Source: Liolophura sinensis
Lineage: Eukaryota; Mollusca; Polyplacophora; Chitonida; Chitonidae
Assembly (NCBI RefSeq): GCF_032854445.1
Contig: NC_088306.1
Coordinates: 1,786,873 to 1,850,872, forward strand
Length of the DNA stretch: 64,000 nt
Reading direction: 5' to 3'
Within the stretch, counting starts at the first letter, position 1; every line of letters begins with the position of its first letter. A program made the translations under genes and the position numbers. Positions 33,801-45,599 of this stretch are shown here, piece by piece. The notes below the pieces were generated by a model. It was not told the DNA's origin. It did not search any database and was given only the letters and a program-made list of their open reading frames with translations.

Positions 33801-34796
33801 CATGTAAACAATACGATAAGTTTAAAATCGAATTTATAAGTCTAGTAAACCAAATATGATCTATCTTTTCCATCGCTAAAGTTTTATAAAGTATTCATAA
33901 TTCCCAGCAATTTGTATGGCAGAACTGAAGTTACACGGTAGACCGCATAACTTATTGTGTCTGACATTTGACAAGTTTGCTGAACATAGCTCGTCGTCTA
34001 GACAACAAGGGAGGTAACTGATTCCAAAAATCAGGCCCTCTAAATACAGCAACTTGAGTGAGTTGATCGAAGGGAAACCTTAGACAAAACTGAACGTTGT
34101 TTTTTCATTCAAAGTAGGATACAGGTCAGTAGACATCTTGAAGTCTCAGCTTTATTTAAATGACGTCTAAAATAACAACCCAATTTTTTCAACATTGGCA
34201 CTATGTTTCTCTACAAACTGTGTGCATTTTCATGAAAAGTTTGTTGACATGTACCATCAGCCATTTCATCGTTTTCATCTGTATAATTAAAAAGAGTTGA
34301 CATTCTGGTGTGCAGACATGTGCGAGAAAAATCAAAAAATGAAAACACCCTTTCAACAGTTGAATGAAAGTTCGATAAGTTCGAAATATAATGATGTAGA
34401 AATTGACGTTTAATGTGTCTTTCGTTTCGTATTTTACATAAATCTGTATATGTATACATAAGTGGTTTTCTCGTAGCATGTTGATGATGGTTTTTCTCTA
34501 ATTTTCAGGTGTTACGCTATCAATTTTCCCAAGACGATGATCACCGCGTGGCAAATTTCAGCAGCAGAGCCAAGCTAGATATCGCCTATTATCAGGTCAC
34601 CATAGTAACAGAACCTGGTGAAGGCTTATACGAAGCAACAGTGCAAGCGAATTTCCTGAGTTCGGCGTACACCATCAATGCTCAGGTGAGCCGCGTGAAC
34701 AAGTACGGTAAACAGGCCGAATGCGTGCAGGAAAAACATCCAAGTATACGAAAGTTTTGCTACTGCAAGCCAAAACAGGCGGAGGAGAAAGCATAA
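30890..34796 (+). CDS. DUF229 family membrane protein, sulfatase-like fold (3 exons)
   Basis: Exons 30890-32015, 32631-33574 and 34509-34796 join in phase to 785 residues. The ATG at 30890 sits 20 nt after an acceptor (tatcccacag), so at least one upstream exon is probably untranslated. One transmembrane segment near residues 16-38 (GGFLLWLVVCGVIFLALDLY) after a basic N-terminus suggests a type II, lumen- or outside-facing protein. The DUF229 core has NVLVFCLDSLSHLSYQRKLP with Asp329, and MGDHGARY with Asp533-His534, both typical metal-site segments of the alkaline phosphatase/sulfatase superfamily. Family members occur in flies, nematodes and molluscs; their substrate is not established. The last exon carries a Cys-containing tail (ECVQEKHPSIRKFCYCKPKQ). 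Confidence 0.9.
32161..32188 (-). mobile_element. SINE family B fragment at a minisatellite edge
   Basis: ccacccacctttggtaaagtta matches the family B phrase ccaccgacctttggcaaattac (17335 region). The next expected SINE bases (tgacattcccac) resemble the minisatellite unit that follows. Confidence 0.5.
32189..32352. repeat. 19-bp minisatellite in a DUF229 intron
   Basis: About 8-9 copies of gtgacaaactttcccactc. Late copies change to cctgacaaactatcccact. It lies in the first intron of the DUF229 gene. Confidence 0.88.
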
Positions 34797-35157
34797 TAGG
34801 TGCATGCTGTTTTAACAGTGCCATTGCGATTGTGATGTAAAGGTTTACTTGACAGACTCAGAGAATGTTTATATAGTAAATGATAATGGACATTTAGTCT
34901 GTCTGTTTGTTGTACACTTTACAGAGGAATATGTGGACATGTATAACACTTCAAAGTAAGCTACTTGTCTCATAACTCACTTTTTTATATATTTATTTAT
35001 ACATATATATAATTGTTTGTTCTTTTTTTTTTTATTTTTGCCATGATAAGCACCAAAGCTTGCTTTTTGCATTCAAAATTGTTTTTAATTTCAAGCTGAT
35101 TCTATATATGGAACCGTGATAGGAAGAAATAATTTTTAAACCACCTGGCTGCTCCAA

Positions 35158-35163
35158 AATAAA
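35158..35163 (+). terminator. Candidate polyadenylation signal (AATAAA)
   Basis: AATAAA about 360 nt after the DUF229 stop codon, the nearest canonical hexamer downstream in the + direction that I noticed. Confidence 0.4.
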
Positions 35164-35799
35164 CAGTGAATTTTATAATAATTCTCCAAGTCTTGTTAAT
35201 TTAAAGATAGTGCCCACTAAAGTTGTGACACGTTTTATAAGCTTTAAAACTTCCAAATCTAGATTGGATCAGATCAGGTCAAAAAATAAAATAAATTTGA
35301 CCTGGTTTGGAGCTGTGTGTATGATTGTGACCATCATGACCTTGCTCAAACAGGCCTGTGACTCTTGTGAGTTGGTATTTAATCAGATGATCTTGTCGGG
35401 TGTGCCTCATCAGTATTTAGTGGACAGACATGCAATTTTGGGCCAAATCAGTATTCTTTGCCATGTATATATTTCTTTTCTTTTTTGGCAGTGGGGTATT
35501 TTTTTTTTGGTTTTTCTTTCATGGTAATAATTTCTTATGACAGCATTTTGTTAACCCTTCATGAATTGATGTAAATTACAGAGCACCATATTTTGATACT
35601 TGCTATGTGTTTGGTCGTGAAAATATTCTGACTATATGTATTACATGGATTGGCACGTATATAGTGAAACCATGCAGAGGTTCTCTCCCTTGTTGATAAA
35701 TGTGATATTTGGTGTTTATTCTGATTAGTCCTGTCATATTTCAAAAGGATGGTGTTAGGTGGTAAAATAAGGCTTTTCCCAAATGTTCACATATGTTCA
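35164..35799. other. Intergenic stretch after the DUF229 gene
   Basis: AT-rich; no recognisable gene or element. Confidence 0.45.
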
Positions 35800-36225
35800 G
35801 ATACTCAAAGGTTGACATATATTCACACACTAAAAGGATGACACATATTCACACACCCAAAGGTTGACATATATTCACATACTCAAAGGTTAACATATTC
35901 ACACACTCAAAGGTTGACATATATTCACACACTTAAAGGATGACATATATTCACACACCCAAAGGTTGACATATATTCACATACTCAAAGGTTGACATAT
36001 TCACACACTCAAAGGTTGACATATATTCACACACTAAAAGGATGACACATATTCACACACCCAAAGGTTGACATATATTCACACACCGAAAGGTTGACAT
36101 ATATTCACACACCCAAAGGTTGACATATATTCACACACTCAAAGGTTGACATATATTCACACACTTAAAAGATGACATATATTCACACACCCAAAGGTTG
36201 ACATATATTCCTACGCTCAAATGCT
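35800..36225. repeat. 26-bp minisatellite
   Basis: About 16 copies of a 26-bp unit (aaaggttgacatatattcac, then acaccc), with variants ctcaaagg, ccaaaagg and cttaaagga and a few copies 2-4 bp shorter. Confidence 0.9.
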
Positions 36226-38037
36226 CACGGATACAAAGGGCATGTATACATATGTGTGCATCATTCCCTTGCTGTAGAAAGTTTTCAAGCTTTGTAGTGT
36301 GTACATGTGAACTTTGTACATACAGGATATAGCAGAGGTAATGTCAGCAAATTTTGCAAGTCTGACATGGTCAAAATTTGTAAATTGTCATTGACAAGCT
36401 GGTTGACATGTCACATGATACGGTAGAGCTGTGTTTTGCATTACTGGCAAAAGACCTAAAACTGTAAATGTTGTAGAAAGAGTTTCAAGTGTTTGTGAAA
36501 AACAACATTACAAAAAACACTCTGTATATGATTTTTTTTCCCAAGTTTCCAGACTTTCAGAACAGTGATTTTTGTCATGTTGTTTCTAACTAACAACTCA
36601 GTGCCTGTATTCACTTGGGTTTCAAGTTTAGGTTTCGCTGCGTGATGGCTGCTGTGGGGTAATTGAGCTCCCACAAAAACACGGATCCATGTAAATATCT
36701 GACGGACACACGTAGCATTGTGGGACATTTGTGCCATTGTGATGACACGAAAATCTGATAAAATAATTTTTGTTGCTGTGATTTTTATAAAGTTGTTAGT
36801 TGATAGAAGATTTATTTTAGAAAATGTTGTTAAAATTAAATATTTTTATATGATTTTTGTTTTTGTAGAAAATTTATAAAGATAGTGTCGATATTTTCTG
36901 GGTATCGATGCATGTACACATAGCTTTGTGGTTTTGAATTAAACGAATGATAGTCTTTTAATAGAGAATAATAGTTTTAATAGAGAGGAAAATAAACAGG
37001 ATCAGTTGTGAATGAAGACTTTTGAAGATTTTATACAGATTACTCTGACAGATATAAAATGATCAAAATATAATAGGCTAAAGGCGCATGCATTCCACCA
37101 GTTTTCTCGTCACAGATGGATGAGTACAGCTGTAGCATGTACTGCACACGAATGCAGCTGTATCTCCCCCATTGATTTTGATGACAAAAATTGTATTTAA
37201 ACCCTGAACAAAAAAACATGGGGAAAATATGTTAGACTTTAAACCATGACTTAGATGATGTGTACATGTATATATTGAACCAGTAACAGCTTAATTTACA
37301 TGGATCTGTCCATTTGATTAATTTTGTCAGATCTTTATAATATCAGTATTGTGTACTAAATTAGCACAATGTATTCTATACATGTGGTTGTAAATACAGG
37401 TGCACGCATAGTGAATATTATCCTTTGTATATAAACATTGTTCAATCTTCAGAAAAAAAAATCCTGGTGTGTCAAACACATTTATTGCATTTCAGATACA
37501 TATGTACTTGAATACGCTTAGTTATGCACAAATTGTGCAAAGGTTTCTGACTGTTGTATGAGATTAAGATATGCTTATGTCATCTCTTCAACTCGTCATT
37601 AGTGTGATGTCTCCATGTATGTCAGTTCATGTTTTTTTCATTTGATAGCAGTAATCGTAGTTTATTGATTTTGTGAAGTTAAGGTTAATTGATGCATTTG
37701 TTTCTGATTATCATTTATTTCTTCTTCTTCTTATTATTATTATTATTATATATCAGTGTGTGTACAGTGGTAGAATGATTGAGATGATGAACTAAAATAG
37801 TGTTTACATGACTTTTGACAGTGGAGTAGATAAAGCTGACTTTGCGTAAGATAATGGAAATCCAGATGTTTTCAAATGAGCTTCCTAACGCTTTGTGATT
37901 ATATTGTTGTTTGTAGAGGATACATGTATTGTAGTATCTTTGAAAGTCTATAAAATTCCATGAATTCCACTATTAAACAACCCTTCTTAACTTTGCAATC
38001 CTCTTTTTTGTACACTAATATCCCTGAATATATTTTC
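36226..38037. other. Intergenic stretch
   Basis: AT-rich, with a (TTA)n/(CTT)n microsatellite near 37728-37752. No exon, RNA gene or mobile element was identified. Confidence 0.45.
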
Positions 38038-38530
38038 AATGAAATCCACAACCACTGACTCACTCATAGCAGAATTCAACCCACTAACTCCCCCACAGTT
38101 TGAATCCAGCCCACTTATTCCCTCAAAATGTAATCCACCCTACTGATTCCCACACAGTGAAATCCCCACCCACTGACTCTCAAACAGTGAAATCCACCCC
38201 ACTGATTCCCACACTGTAGAATCAACCCCACTGACTCCCACACAGTGAAATCCACATTCATTGAGCTCCACACAGTGAAAGCCATTCCACTGACTCCCAC
38301 ACGGTTGAATCCACTTCACTCCCACACAGTAAAATACATACCTACTGACTCCCACATAATGCAGTGTATGCCCACGGACTCCCACACACAGAGAAATCCA
38401 CATTTTCTGACTCTCACACAGCAAAGTCCACAGCCACTGACTCCTACACAGTTACAACCACTCTACTAACTCAAACAGAATGAAATTCATCACACTGAGT
38501 CTTGACCTAACCCATCACACTGACTCTATT
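38038..38530. repeat. Degenerate minisatellite of about 29 bp
   Basis: About 16-17 diverged copies of a unit like cactgactcccacacagtga followed by aatccaccc. Many substitutions and length changes; older than the other arrays. Confidence 0.85.
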
Positions 38531-38735
38531 ACTGAAAACATAGTTTTATTCTGCAAAAGTAAGCTGCCATATATTTTTCTCACTTAAAGACATATTCCAT
38601 ATGCAACAAAGATCATTTTGCACATGTGCATAGCATTGCATATCATTCATACTGTTTCGCAAAAATGCTTTATTTTTTTTCCAGTCGCTTTGGTTCTGGG
38701 AAAGGTAATCTTCTAAATACCCCTTCTCTAAATTT

Positions 38736-39001
38736 GTTTATTTATTTATTTGATTGGTGTTTTACGCCGTACTCAAGAATATTACACTTATACGACGGCG
38801 GCCAGCATTATGGTGGGAGGAAATCGGGCAGAGCCCAGGGAAAACCCAGAACCATCCGCAGGTTGCTGCAGACCTTCCCACGTGCGGCCGGAGAGAAAGC
38901 CAGCATGAGCTGGACTTGAACTCACAGCGACCGCATTTGTGAGAGGCTCCCAAGTCATTACGCTTCGCTAGCGCGCTAACCAACTGAGCCACGGAGGCAC
39001 C
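38736..39001 (-). mobile_element. SINE family A, full-length
   Basis: Tail tttatttatttatttgattg, 3' part tggtgttttacgccgtactc, B-box tggacttgaactcacagcg, head gctaaccaactgagccacgg and aggcacc. A C-rich run follows at 39003-39018. Confidence 0.92.
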
Positions 39002-39022
39002 ACCCCCCCCCCCTCCCCCATA

Positions 39023-39090
39023 TTTGGTGTATTTGACACCGCCCTCAAGAATATTTCAGTTATACGACTGTGGCTTGTCGTAATGTTAAG
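39023..39090 (-). mobile_element. SINE family A 3' fragment
   Basis: tgacaccgccctcaagaatatt followed by tcagttatacgactgtggc is the family 3' part, directly after the full copy. Confidence 0.6.
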
Positions 39091-39388
39091 TGTGTACCAC
39101 ACGTTAGATTCTTCATACAAGTGTACCTGTGGTCTATATCCCTAGCTGTAAAGAACGGAATGCTGATTTTGGCAGATTTCTGAACAGGACCCTGAAACCA
39201 TCATATTTGAAGGTACAACAATCGTATGAGATTTTTAAAAATGTCCCAGAGAATTTCTAACTTCATCCATCGTAATTACTGCATTGTGGTGCTCCTTGCA
39301 ACATGTTTCCTTGCTGGTTTGCATGAAATGTAATTTTAGCCCATGGTATGAAGCGTGTCGTCCAGTTTTTCACTTTCACATTGCATCA

Positions 39389-39418
39389 GGTTCCTCGGTT
39401 CAAATCTCGGTGGAACCT
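39389..39418 (+). pseudogene. tRNA-Gln remnant
   Basis: Only the acceptor start (ggttcc) and the T-arm plus 3' end (tcggttcaaatctcggtgga) remain. The D arm and anticodon arm are deleted. Confidence 0.65.
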
Positions 39419-39648
39419 TATGCCTCTAGTCATCTAATTTTTGCAATATAGCAACTATTATCCGGGAAAAATTCACCGGATAGCCAAAGCTTCAAAGATT
39501 TTATTACGACAAACATTTTTAGGTCACCTCCTCAAGATTACCTCATATCCCTAGGAAGAAAGGGCCAAAGGACATGCCGGTAAACAGGAAATTGATTTAG
39601 GGAGGGGCGGCCATTGCTAGAGACATTAGTTTGCCAAAAGTTCCACCT

Positions 39649-39720
39649 GGTTCCATAGTGTAACGGTTTGCACTCTGGACTTTGAATCAACCAAGCCGAG
39701 TTCAAATCTCGGTGAAACCT
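39649..39720 (+). pseudogene. tRNA-Gln(UUG)-like, decayed
   Basis: 72 nt starting ggttccatagtgtaacggtt with anticodon loop ctttgaa (UUG) and a clear T arm (gagttcaaatctc). The anticodon stem is broken (ctgga against tcaac) and the D loop is altered, so it is probably a pseudogene. Confidence 0.65.
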
Positions 39721-39911
39721 GATTTATTTTTTTTCAAACAATCGTATGAGATTTTTGAAATTGTTCCGGTGAATTTCTGACGTTTTCCAGCGTAATGACT
39801 GCAGTGTGGTGTTAGTTGCAGCGTGTTTTATTAGTGGTTTGTATAATATTTAATTTTAGCCCACGGTATAAAGCGTGTCATTATGCTATTTTAACCCCGC
39901 AAATTGCATCA

Positions 39912-39983
39912 GCTTCCATGGTGTAATGGTTAGCACTCTGGACTTTGATCCCAGCGGTCGGAATTCAAATCTCGGTGGAATCT
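39912..39983 (+). pseudogene. tRNA-Gln(UUG)-like, decayed
   Basis: 72 nt with an intact A-box region (catggtgtaatggttagc) and anticodon triplet ttg. The anticodon stem has a mismatch (ctgga/cccag) and the acceptor and T stems carry changes (gcttcc, gaattcaaat). Confidence 0.65.
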
Positions 39984-40744
39984 TTGGCTCTTTTTATCTA
40001 ATTTTTGCAATATGGCAACTATTAGGCTGGAAGAATTCTGAAATTGTCATGCCATGCAAAGCCTAAACCTTTTCCACATGCCTGAAGACATTGTCAGCAT
40101 GGTCTGGCGGTTGCTTTTAGCATGTTGTCAAATTACATTTGATTTTTAGGCTTTTTCTAGCTTCTTTTCTTTAAATTATCAACATTGACCAAATAATCAA
40201 TTATATTTTGAATAAGTTTTCATTTTGTCATCTAAAAGACGATTAATTGTCTGGGTCACAAAAGTTTTTAAAGATTTTATTACGACAAACACTAATAGGC
40301 CACCTCCTCATCATTAGGCCTACTTCACATCGGTAAGGAGAAAGGGTGAAAGGACATGCCTTCCCCTGTTTTTATCTAATTTTTGAAATATGACAACTAT
40401 TATACTGGGGAAATTTTTCGCGCTAGATTCTAGCATGTTGTCAAATTACATCTATTTTCAATTATTTGGGCTATTTCTCGTTTCTTTTCTTTATATTATC
40501 AACACTGACCAGGTAATCAATTAATTTTTAATTAACTTTTCAGTTTTTCAGCTAAAAAACGTATACTATACCGGGTCACCTCTTAAAGATTATTTACATC
40601 CGTAAAAAGAAAGGGTGAAAAGACATGCCGATCAGCAGGAAACTGCTTTAGACAGAGGCGTTCATTGCTAGAGACATTAGTTTGATATCTGTTTACACAT
40701 TTGTGCAACAACAACGCTTGTTTTTCAGACTGATTTTCTGGTGA

Positions 40745-42107
40745 ACTGGGAGCCCACAGAGCTTGAGTTTGGCCAGTGGTTACTGCGTGTGCCCCGTTGG
40801 ATCACAAGCCCGTGTCGTTTTCGCCTGTAAACAGGCCAAGCAGAACTTTGTCTGTGTCAATCTCTACACGAAGCAGCCCGGCATTTTCTACGGCTGTCCA
40901 GAGGGACTTTATTCCTTTTCTGTCAAGTGTGTTAAATATCAAGACAGAGCTAATAAGTTTTCAGAAGAATTATTTAAAGAAACACTTCTATCTCCGCGTG
41001 TCTACAGTGGCTGGGCATAATGCCCTAGTGAGTAAATCCAATGTTGTTATAAATGGAACGACGTGGTCCATTATGCCCGCGTCGTCAGTTTACCTGAATC
41101 TGACGGCCCACTGGGCACCGGATGAAATGTCAGATGACACTATCGAGGCAGCTTTGAAACCCTATGGTGAATGCCTGGGTGTGACGAAACCCAGATTTTC
41201 AGACCCGGAGCTCTCACATGTTCGGACAGGTATTCGGATTTACAGATTTAGGTGTCACAAAGTTCGTTATGTACCAAATTTTATTAATTTCGGTGGTGAC
41301 ATTGTTATGTTTACCTACCCCGGGCAAACTTATGAATGTCGGAAGTGTGGCCAAAAATCACACAAGGCGGCAGAGTGTAGAGCACTGTGGTGTTCTAACT
41401 GCGACGGTTTCTCCCCCCATGAGAATCCTCATACAGAGAAGGACTGTACAAATCCATGCCGAATGTGTGACTCAGGGCTTCATACGGTCAGTGACTGTTG
41501 TGCGAGAGCAGTGTCGTACGCGGCGCGAGTTAAGGGAAACCTACCGACTATGCGCCAGTATAATAAGGAAGACGCCGTAAAACAAGATGACATTGATGTT
41601 GACGTCAGCGACGATGATGATCCATTCAACGCACCTGCTATGGAACTGGTTCAAGACAGCGAGGAGAACGAAGACGAAATCGACGGGAATGGTGACGACA
41701 GCGCCGATGAAGACGTCAGCGACGACAGCGAGTCTGATAAGGAGATGGACGTCCGGGAGAATACTAAGAACACCGAAGAAGTGGATGTTGGTGATAATGA
41801 AACGTCATCAGCTGTCCCAAGGGTGAAGAATGTGGTCGTGGCTGACGTGCATGCTCCCGACGTGCGTTCACCAGTCCCAGTCGAGGAAAAGCGAGCTAAG
41901 TTGGACAATGGCAGTACAGCCGAAGAGGCAGCGTCATCTATCCCGCCCAGTTCCCATCCTACTGATTATGATGGTGTTGATGCTGATCAGTCGTCAGACT
42001 GTATGACGCCGACCCCATCTCAGGAGGGGGACACCATGCTTCTGGAATACAGGAAAAGAAAATCGCTTGCTTCTCGTGCGAGGCAGCGAATGAAAAGAGA
42101 CAAATGA
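40745..42107 (+). pseudogene. LINE ORF1 (gag-like, zinc knuckles), frameshifted
   Basis: The frame from about 41030 to 42107 encodes a nucleic-acid-binding region (VVINGTTWSIMPASSVYLNL), two CCHC knuckles (CRKCGQKSHKAAEC and CRMCDSGLHTVSDC) with an atypical Cys/His segment between (CSNCDGFSPHENPHTEKDC), and an acidic Asp/Glu/Ser tail. The first part (40745-41010) reads sensibly only in another frame (KQAKQNFVCVNLYTKQPGIF), so there is a frameshift near 41000. No ATG opens the upstream frame. Expected role: RNA-binding chaperone of the retrotransposon RNP. Confidence 0.75.
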
Positions 42108-42180
42108 TTTGTAGCGTAATTAGGACTCTCTTATTTGACCACAATGGGTATGTACGCTCTACCTTTACTTACTTTGTATA

Positions 42181-45100
42181 ATGAGCTTAAATAATATTCG
42201 TTTTGGGACTTTAAACATTAATGGTTTACGGGATCCGTCTAAACAAGAACATGTCAAGCAATTTGTTTTCGATAAAGGAATTGATGTACTATTCTTACAG
42301 GAAACACACTTCGAAAACTATAATGACATTAAATATTTGCAAATCCCAGGCGATGCAAGGTGGGCGTATGGGTCAAATCGAAGTTGTGGGGTGGGAATAA
42401 TTATTAGGTATACGGTAGACTGCTTTATACGGAAAATACAGAGGTGCCCTAACGGTCGCTACATAAGCCTTAGGGTTGAGCTCAACAACACTGCTTTAAA
42501 CCTTGTTTGTGTATATGCCCCTAATAATCCAAAGGAAAGAAAAGAGTTTATTTCTAATCTAGATAATGTGATGCAGGGCAGTGAGTTGGTTATTATGGGT
42601 GGGGATTTTAATTGTGTTGAGAGCATTGAATTAGATAGAGCTGACTGTGCCACTAATGGAAGGAATGATGGAGTGGACGAAATTAATAATTTGAAAAGAG
42701 ATTTTGGTATTTGTGATATTTTTAGGAAACTGCATCCGGATAAGAATTGTTACACGTGGTCTAGGCGCCAGTGTGCCAGTAGATTGGATAGATTTTATAT
42801 CCCTAACGCTGTGTTTAAGTATGTAACCCAGTGTGATGCTGTACATGTGTCTTTTTCTGATCATTCGTGTTTGTTTTTTGATATCTCTTTTGAAGATGTC
42901 ATTTCATGGGGGCCGTTCTACTGGAAGTGTAATACTTCTGTGTTAAATGACACGGAGCTTGTTGATGATATTAAATCCGTCTTCCATGATATTTTCTCTG
43001 TCTGTACAACTGGTCATGCAGATCTAATAGACAGATGGGAGACATTTAAAAGGGAATGTAAAGATAGGATTCGGAGTTACTGTAAGGAAAAATCTATGAA
43101 CAAAAAACGTGATTTGTTGGTACTTGAACAAGAATTAAATGCGTTGAAATCTAGTCCAATCATTAACTGTGAGCGTATTGACAATGTGAAAAAGACTCTA
43201 AATGCCCTTTATAAGTCGAATCATGCGGGAGCGGTTATCCGTGCTAAAGCTGTTCATTTTGATCAGGGAGAAAAACCAACCAAATTATTTCATTAGACGA
43301 GAAGTTGGTAGGGGCAGAAAGAAGATGATCAAAAGTATTACTTGTCATAGTGATTCTTCAATATCCCATGAATCTCAGGAAGGCATTGCTAAGTGTATAA
43401 GGTCGTATTGTATGAAATTGTATACTGAACAAGATACTGACTCCTCCATTCAAGATGAGTTCTTGTCATCGCTTCCGATGTTAAATGACGATTGTAAAAC
43501 TGCCTGCGAAGGCCTTTTGACTGAACAGGAGTTGTTTTTTGCAGTAAAAAATATGTCTAAAAACCGTTCGCCGGGATGCGACGGTTTGCCAGCAGAGTTT
43601 TATGTACAATTTTGGCCACTGTTTTCGGGTGTGTTTACGGATGTAGTTAATCACTGTTTTAACTTGGGTAGATTAAGTAATTCACAGCGTTCTGGGTTAA
43701 TCACACTATTATGTAAGGACCCCGACAATGCCGAAAGCATAAAAAACTGGAGGCCAATTAGCTTACTAAATGTAGATTATAAGATTGTTTCTAAAGCTTT
43801 GTGCAATCGGTTAAAAAATGTGATCGATACAATTGTACTTCAGAATCAGACATGTGGAATACCAGGCCGAAGTATTTTTGACAACCTTCACTTATTACGA
43901 AATACATATGATTATGTTGAACAAAAAGATTTAAAAGGATGCTTTCTTAACTTAGACCAGGAGAAAGCCTTTGACAGAGTAGACTGGTCATTTTTGTTCA
44001 AATGTTTAGAGAAATTTAACTTCGGACCCGACTTTTGTAAGTGGGTGCAATTATTATATACTGACATTACAAGTAGTGTTATTGTGAACGGGCACATAAC
44101 AGAAGAATTTAAACTGAGTCGAGGTGTCCGACAGGGTTGTTCTTTGTCACCATTATTGTATGTTTTGTCCTTAGAGCCCTTTATAGCCGCCATTAGAAAC
44201 AATGACGAAATTAATGGTGTACGGTTACCCGGCACAAATAAGGAAACAAGAGTGTCGGCATTTGCAGATGATACGACTGCAATTTTATCTGAAGAGAGTT
44301 CTGTTCCGCATGTAATTAAACTAGCAGAAAGTTATGGAAAAGCCTCAGGAGCAAAACTCAACTTGTTGAAAAGCACGGTTCTTCCCATTGGTAACTGGGA
44401 CGAAACTAACGTGCACAGTGGTGGGCTTATCATCACTACAAATTCAAAGATTTGTGGGGTATTTTTTGGACCAGATCAAACAGAACTCAATTCTGAGCGT
44501 GTTTTAAGTAAGGTAAAGAAACATGTATCAGCATGGAATGGAAGATATTTGACCCTACGGGGGAGGTCTGTCTTAATTAATACAGTTGCTTTAGCTGTTT
44601 TATGGTTTTCTGCACAGTGTACTCTGTTGCCACCTAAATGTGTCAATCAATGTTCCCAAACTGTGTTCAGATTTTTGTGGGATAACAAGCCCGAAAGTTT
44701 GAAGAGAGTTGTCGTACATAATAAAATAGGGAATGGAGGTCTAAACGTACATAATATAGATTGTAAAATAAAAGCACTTGGTACTCGGCATGTTTTAAAA
44801 TTAATTCATGCAACAACAGCGGAATGGAAATACTTTGCCATCTATTGGTTGGGTTTACCCCTAAGACATGTTTGTCGTGAATTCTGTCGTTCCAATGTCC
44901 CACATTCTGAAAACATTCCACCTTTTTATAGACTGGCCTTGAGCGCCTGGAGAGAATTTACCACAGGTGTACAGCAACCTGTAACATTGTGTTCAAGCAG
45001 GTATATTTATGAATATTTTGTAACAAAAATAGTACATTGTCCAAGAGCAATGGTGTCTATGCCGCATTTGGACTGGGTTAGAATACGGAAAACTGTTTTT

Positions 45101-45599
45101 CATCAATTCTTAGATCACAATTTGGTCAACTTCAGTTACAAGTTGGTTCATGACATTTTGCCCGTTAAGGAAAAACTTCTTAGGAGAAATGTAGCCACCG
45201 ATGACTTGTGTGTTTTTTGCTCCCTGTCTGAAACTCGGCAACATCTGTTTGTACAACGCAAAATCGTTCAGGATGTGTTTAATGACTTTAACCGGATATT
45301 TGTTTTGTTTGCGAACTACCTACCAAATATGGACTCGGAAACATTAATTTACAAGGTATTCAATTCCACCTTTAACCAGGAAGTTAGAGCTGTGATGGTG
45401 TATGTCATATGTGTTCTTCAGTTTAGTATTTGGTGTGTACGCAACGACATAATATTTCAGAAAAAAAAACAGGGATTCTGTTGCTATTGTTAAGGCCGCC
45501 AAAGGAATAATTAAAACCCGTATTCATGTTTCGACTAGACAGGCCATCTTTCGAGAAAATCTGGTGTATAAACAAAGTCTTCTGTACATTACGGAATGA
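42181..45599 (+). pseudogene. LINE ORF2 (APE endonuclease and reverse transcriptase), frameshifted
   Basis: ATG at 42181. Endonuclease motifs in order: TLNINGLR, LQETHF, YAPNNP, GGDFN, SRLDRFY, SFSDHS. A frame change near 43285 breaks the frame in the linker after EKPTK. RT motifs follow in the second frame: GCDGLPAEFY, LNLDQEKAFDRVDW, RGVRQGCSLSPLL and the active-site FADDT. A second frameshift lies in an A run near 45460-45468, after which the C-terminal tail runs to a stop at 45597-45599. In the C-terminal zinc motif (CVFCSLSETRQHLF) the expected last Cys is replaced. Inactive as read. Confidence 0.85.

Larger units (their letters stand above)
39160..40683. repeat. Left block of tRNA-Gln-bearing repeats
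   Basis: Segments recur within the block and again at 61501-62660: acaatcgtatgagatttttg, aagattttattacgacaaac, agaaagggtgaaaggacatg and gctagagacattagtttg. Each unit carries or carried one tRNA-Gln gene. The block stops where the LINE begins. Confidence 0.75.

Noticed and set aside
33575-34508. Start of the last DUF229 intron (ttaaagggacatactgtc) as a TTAA-type transposon end
   Set aside because: A matching inverted end could not be found in the intron.
40763-41020. Separate small gene before LINE ORF1
   Set aside because: It is the upstream part of LINE ORF1 in a shifted frame; it has no ATG and abuts the gag-like region.
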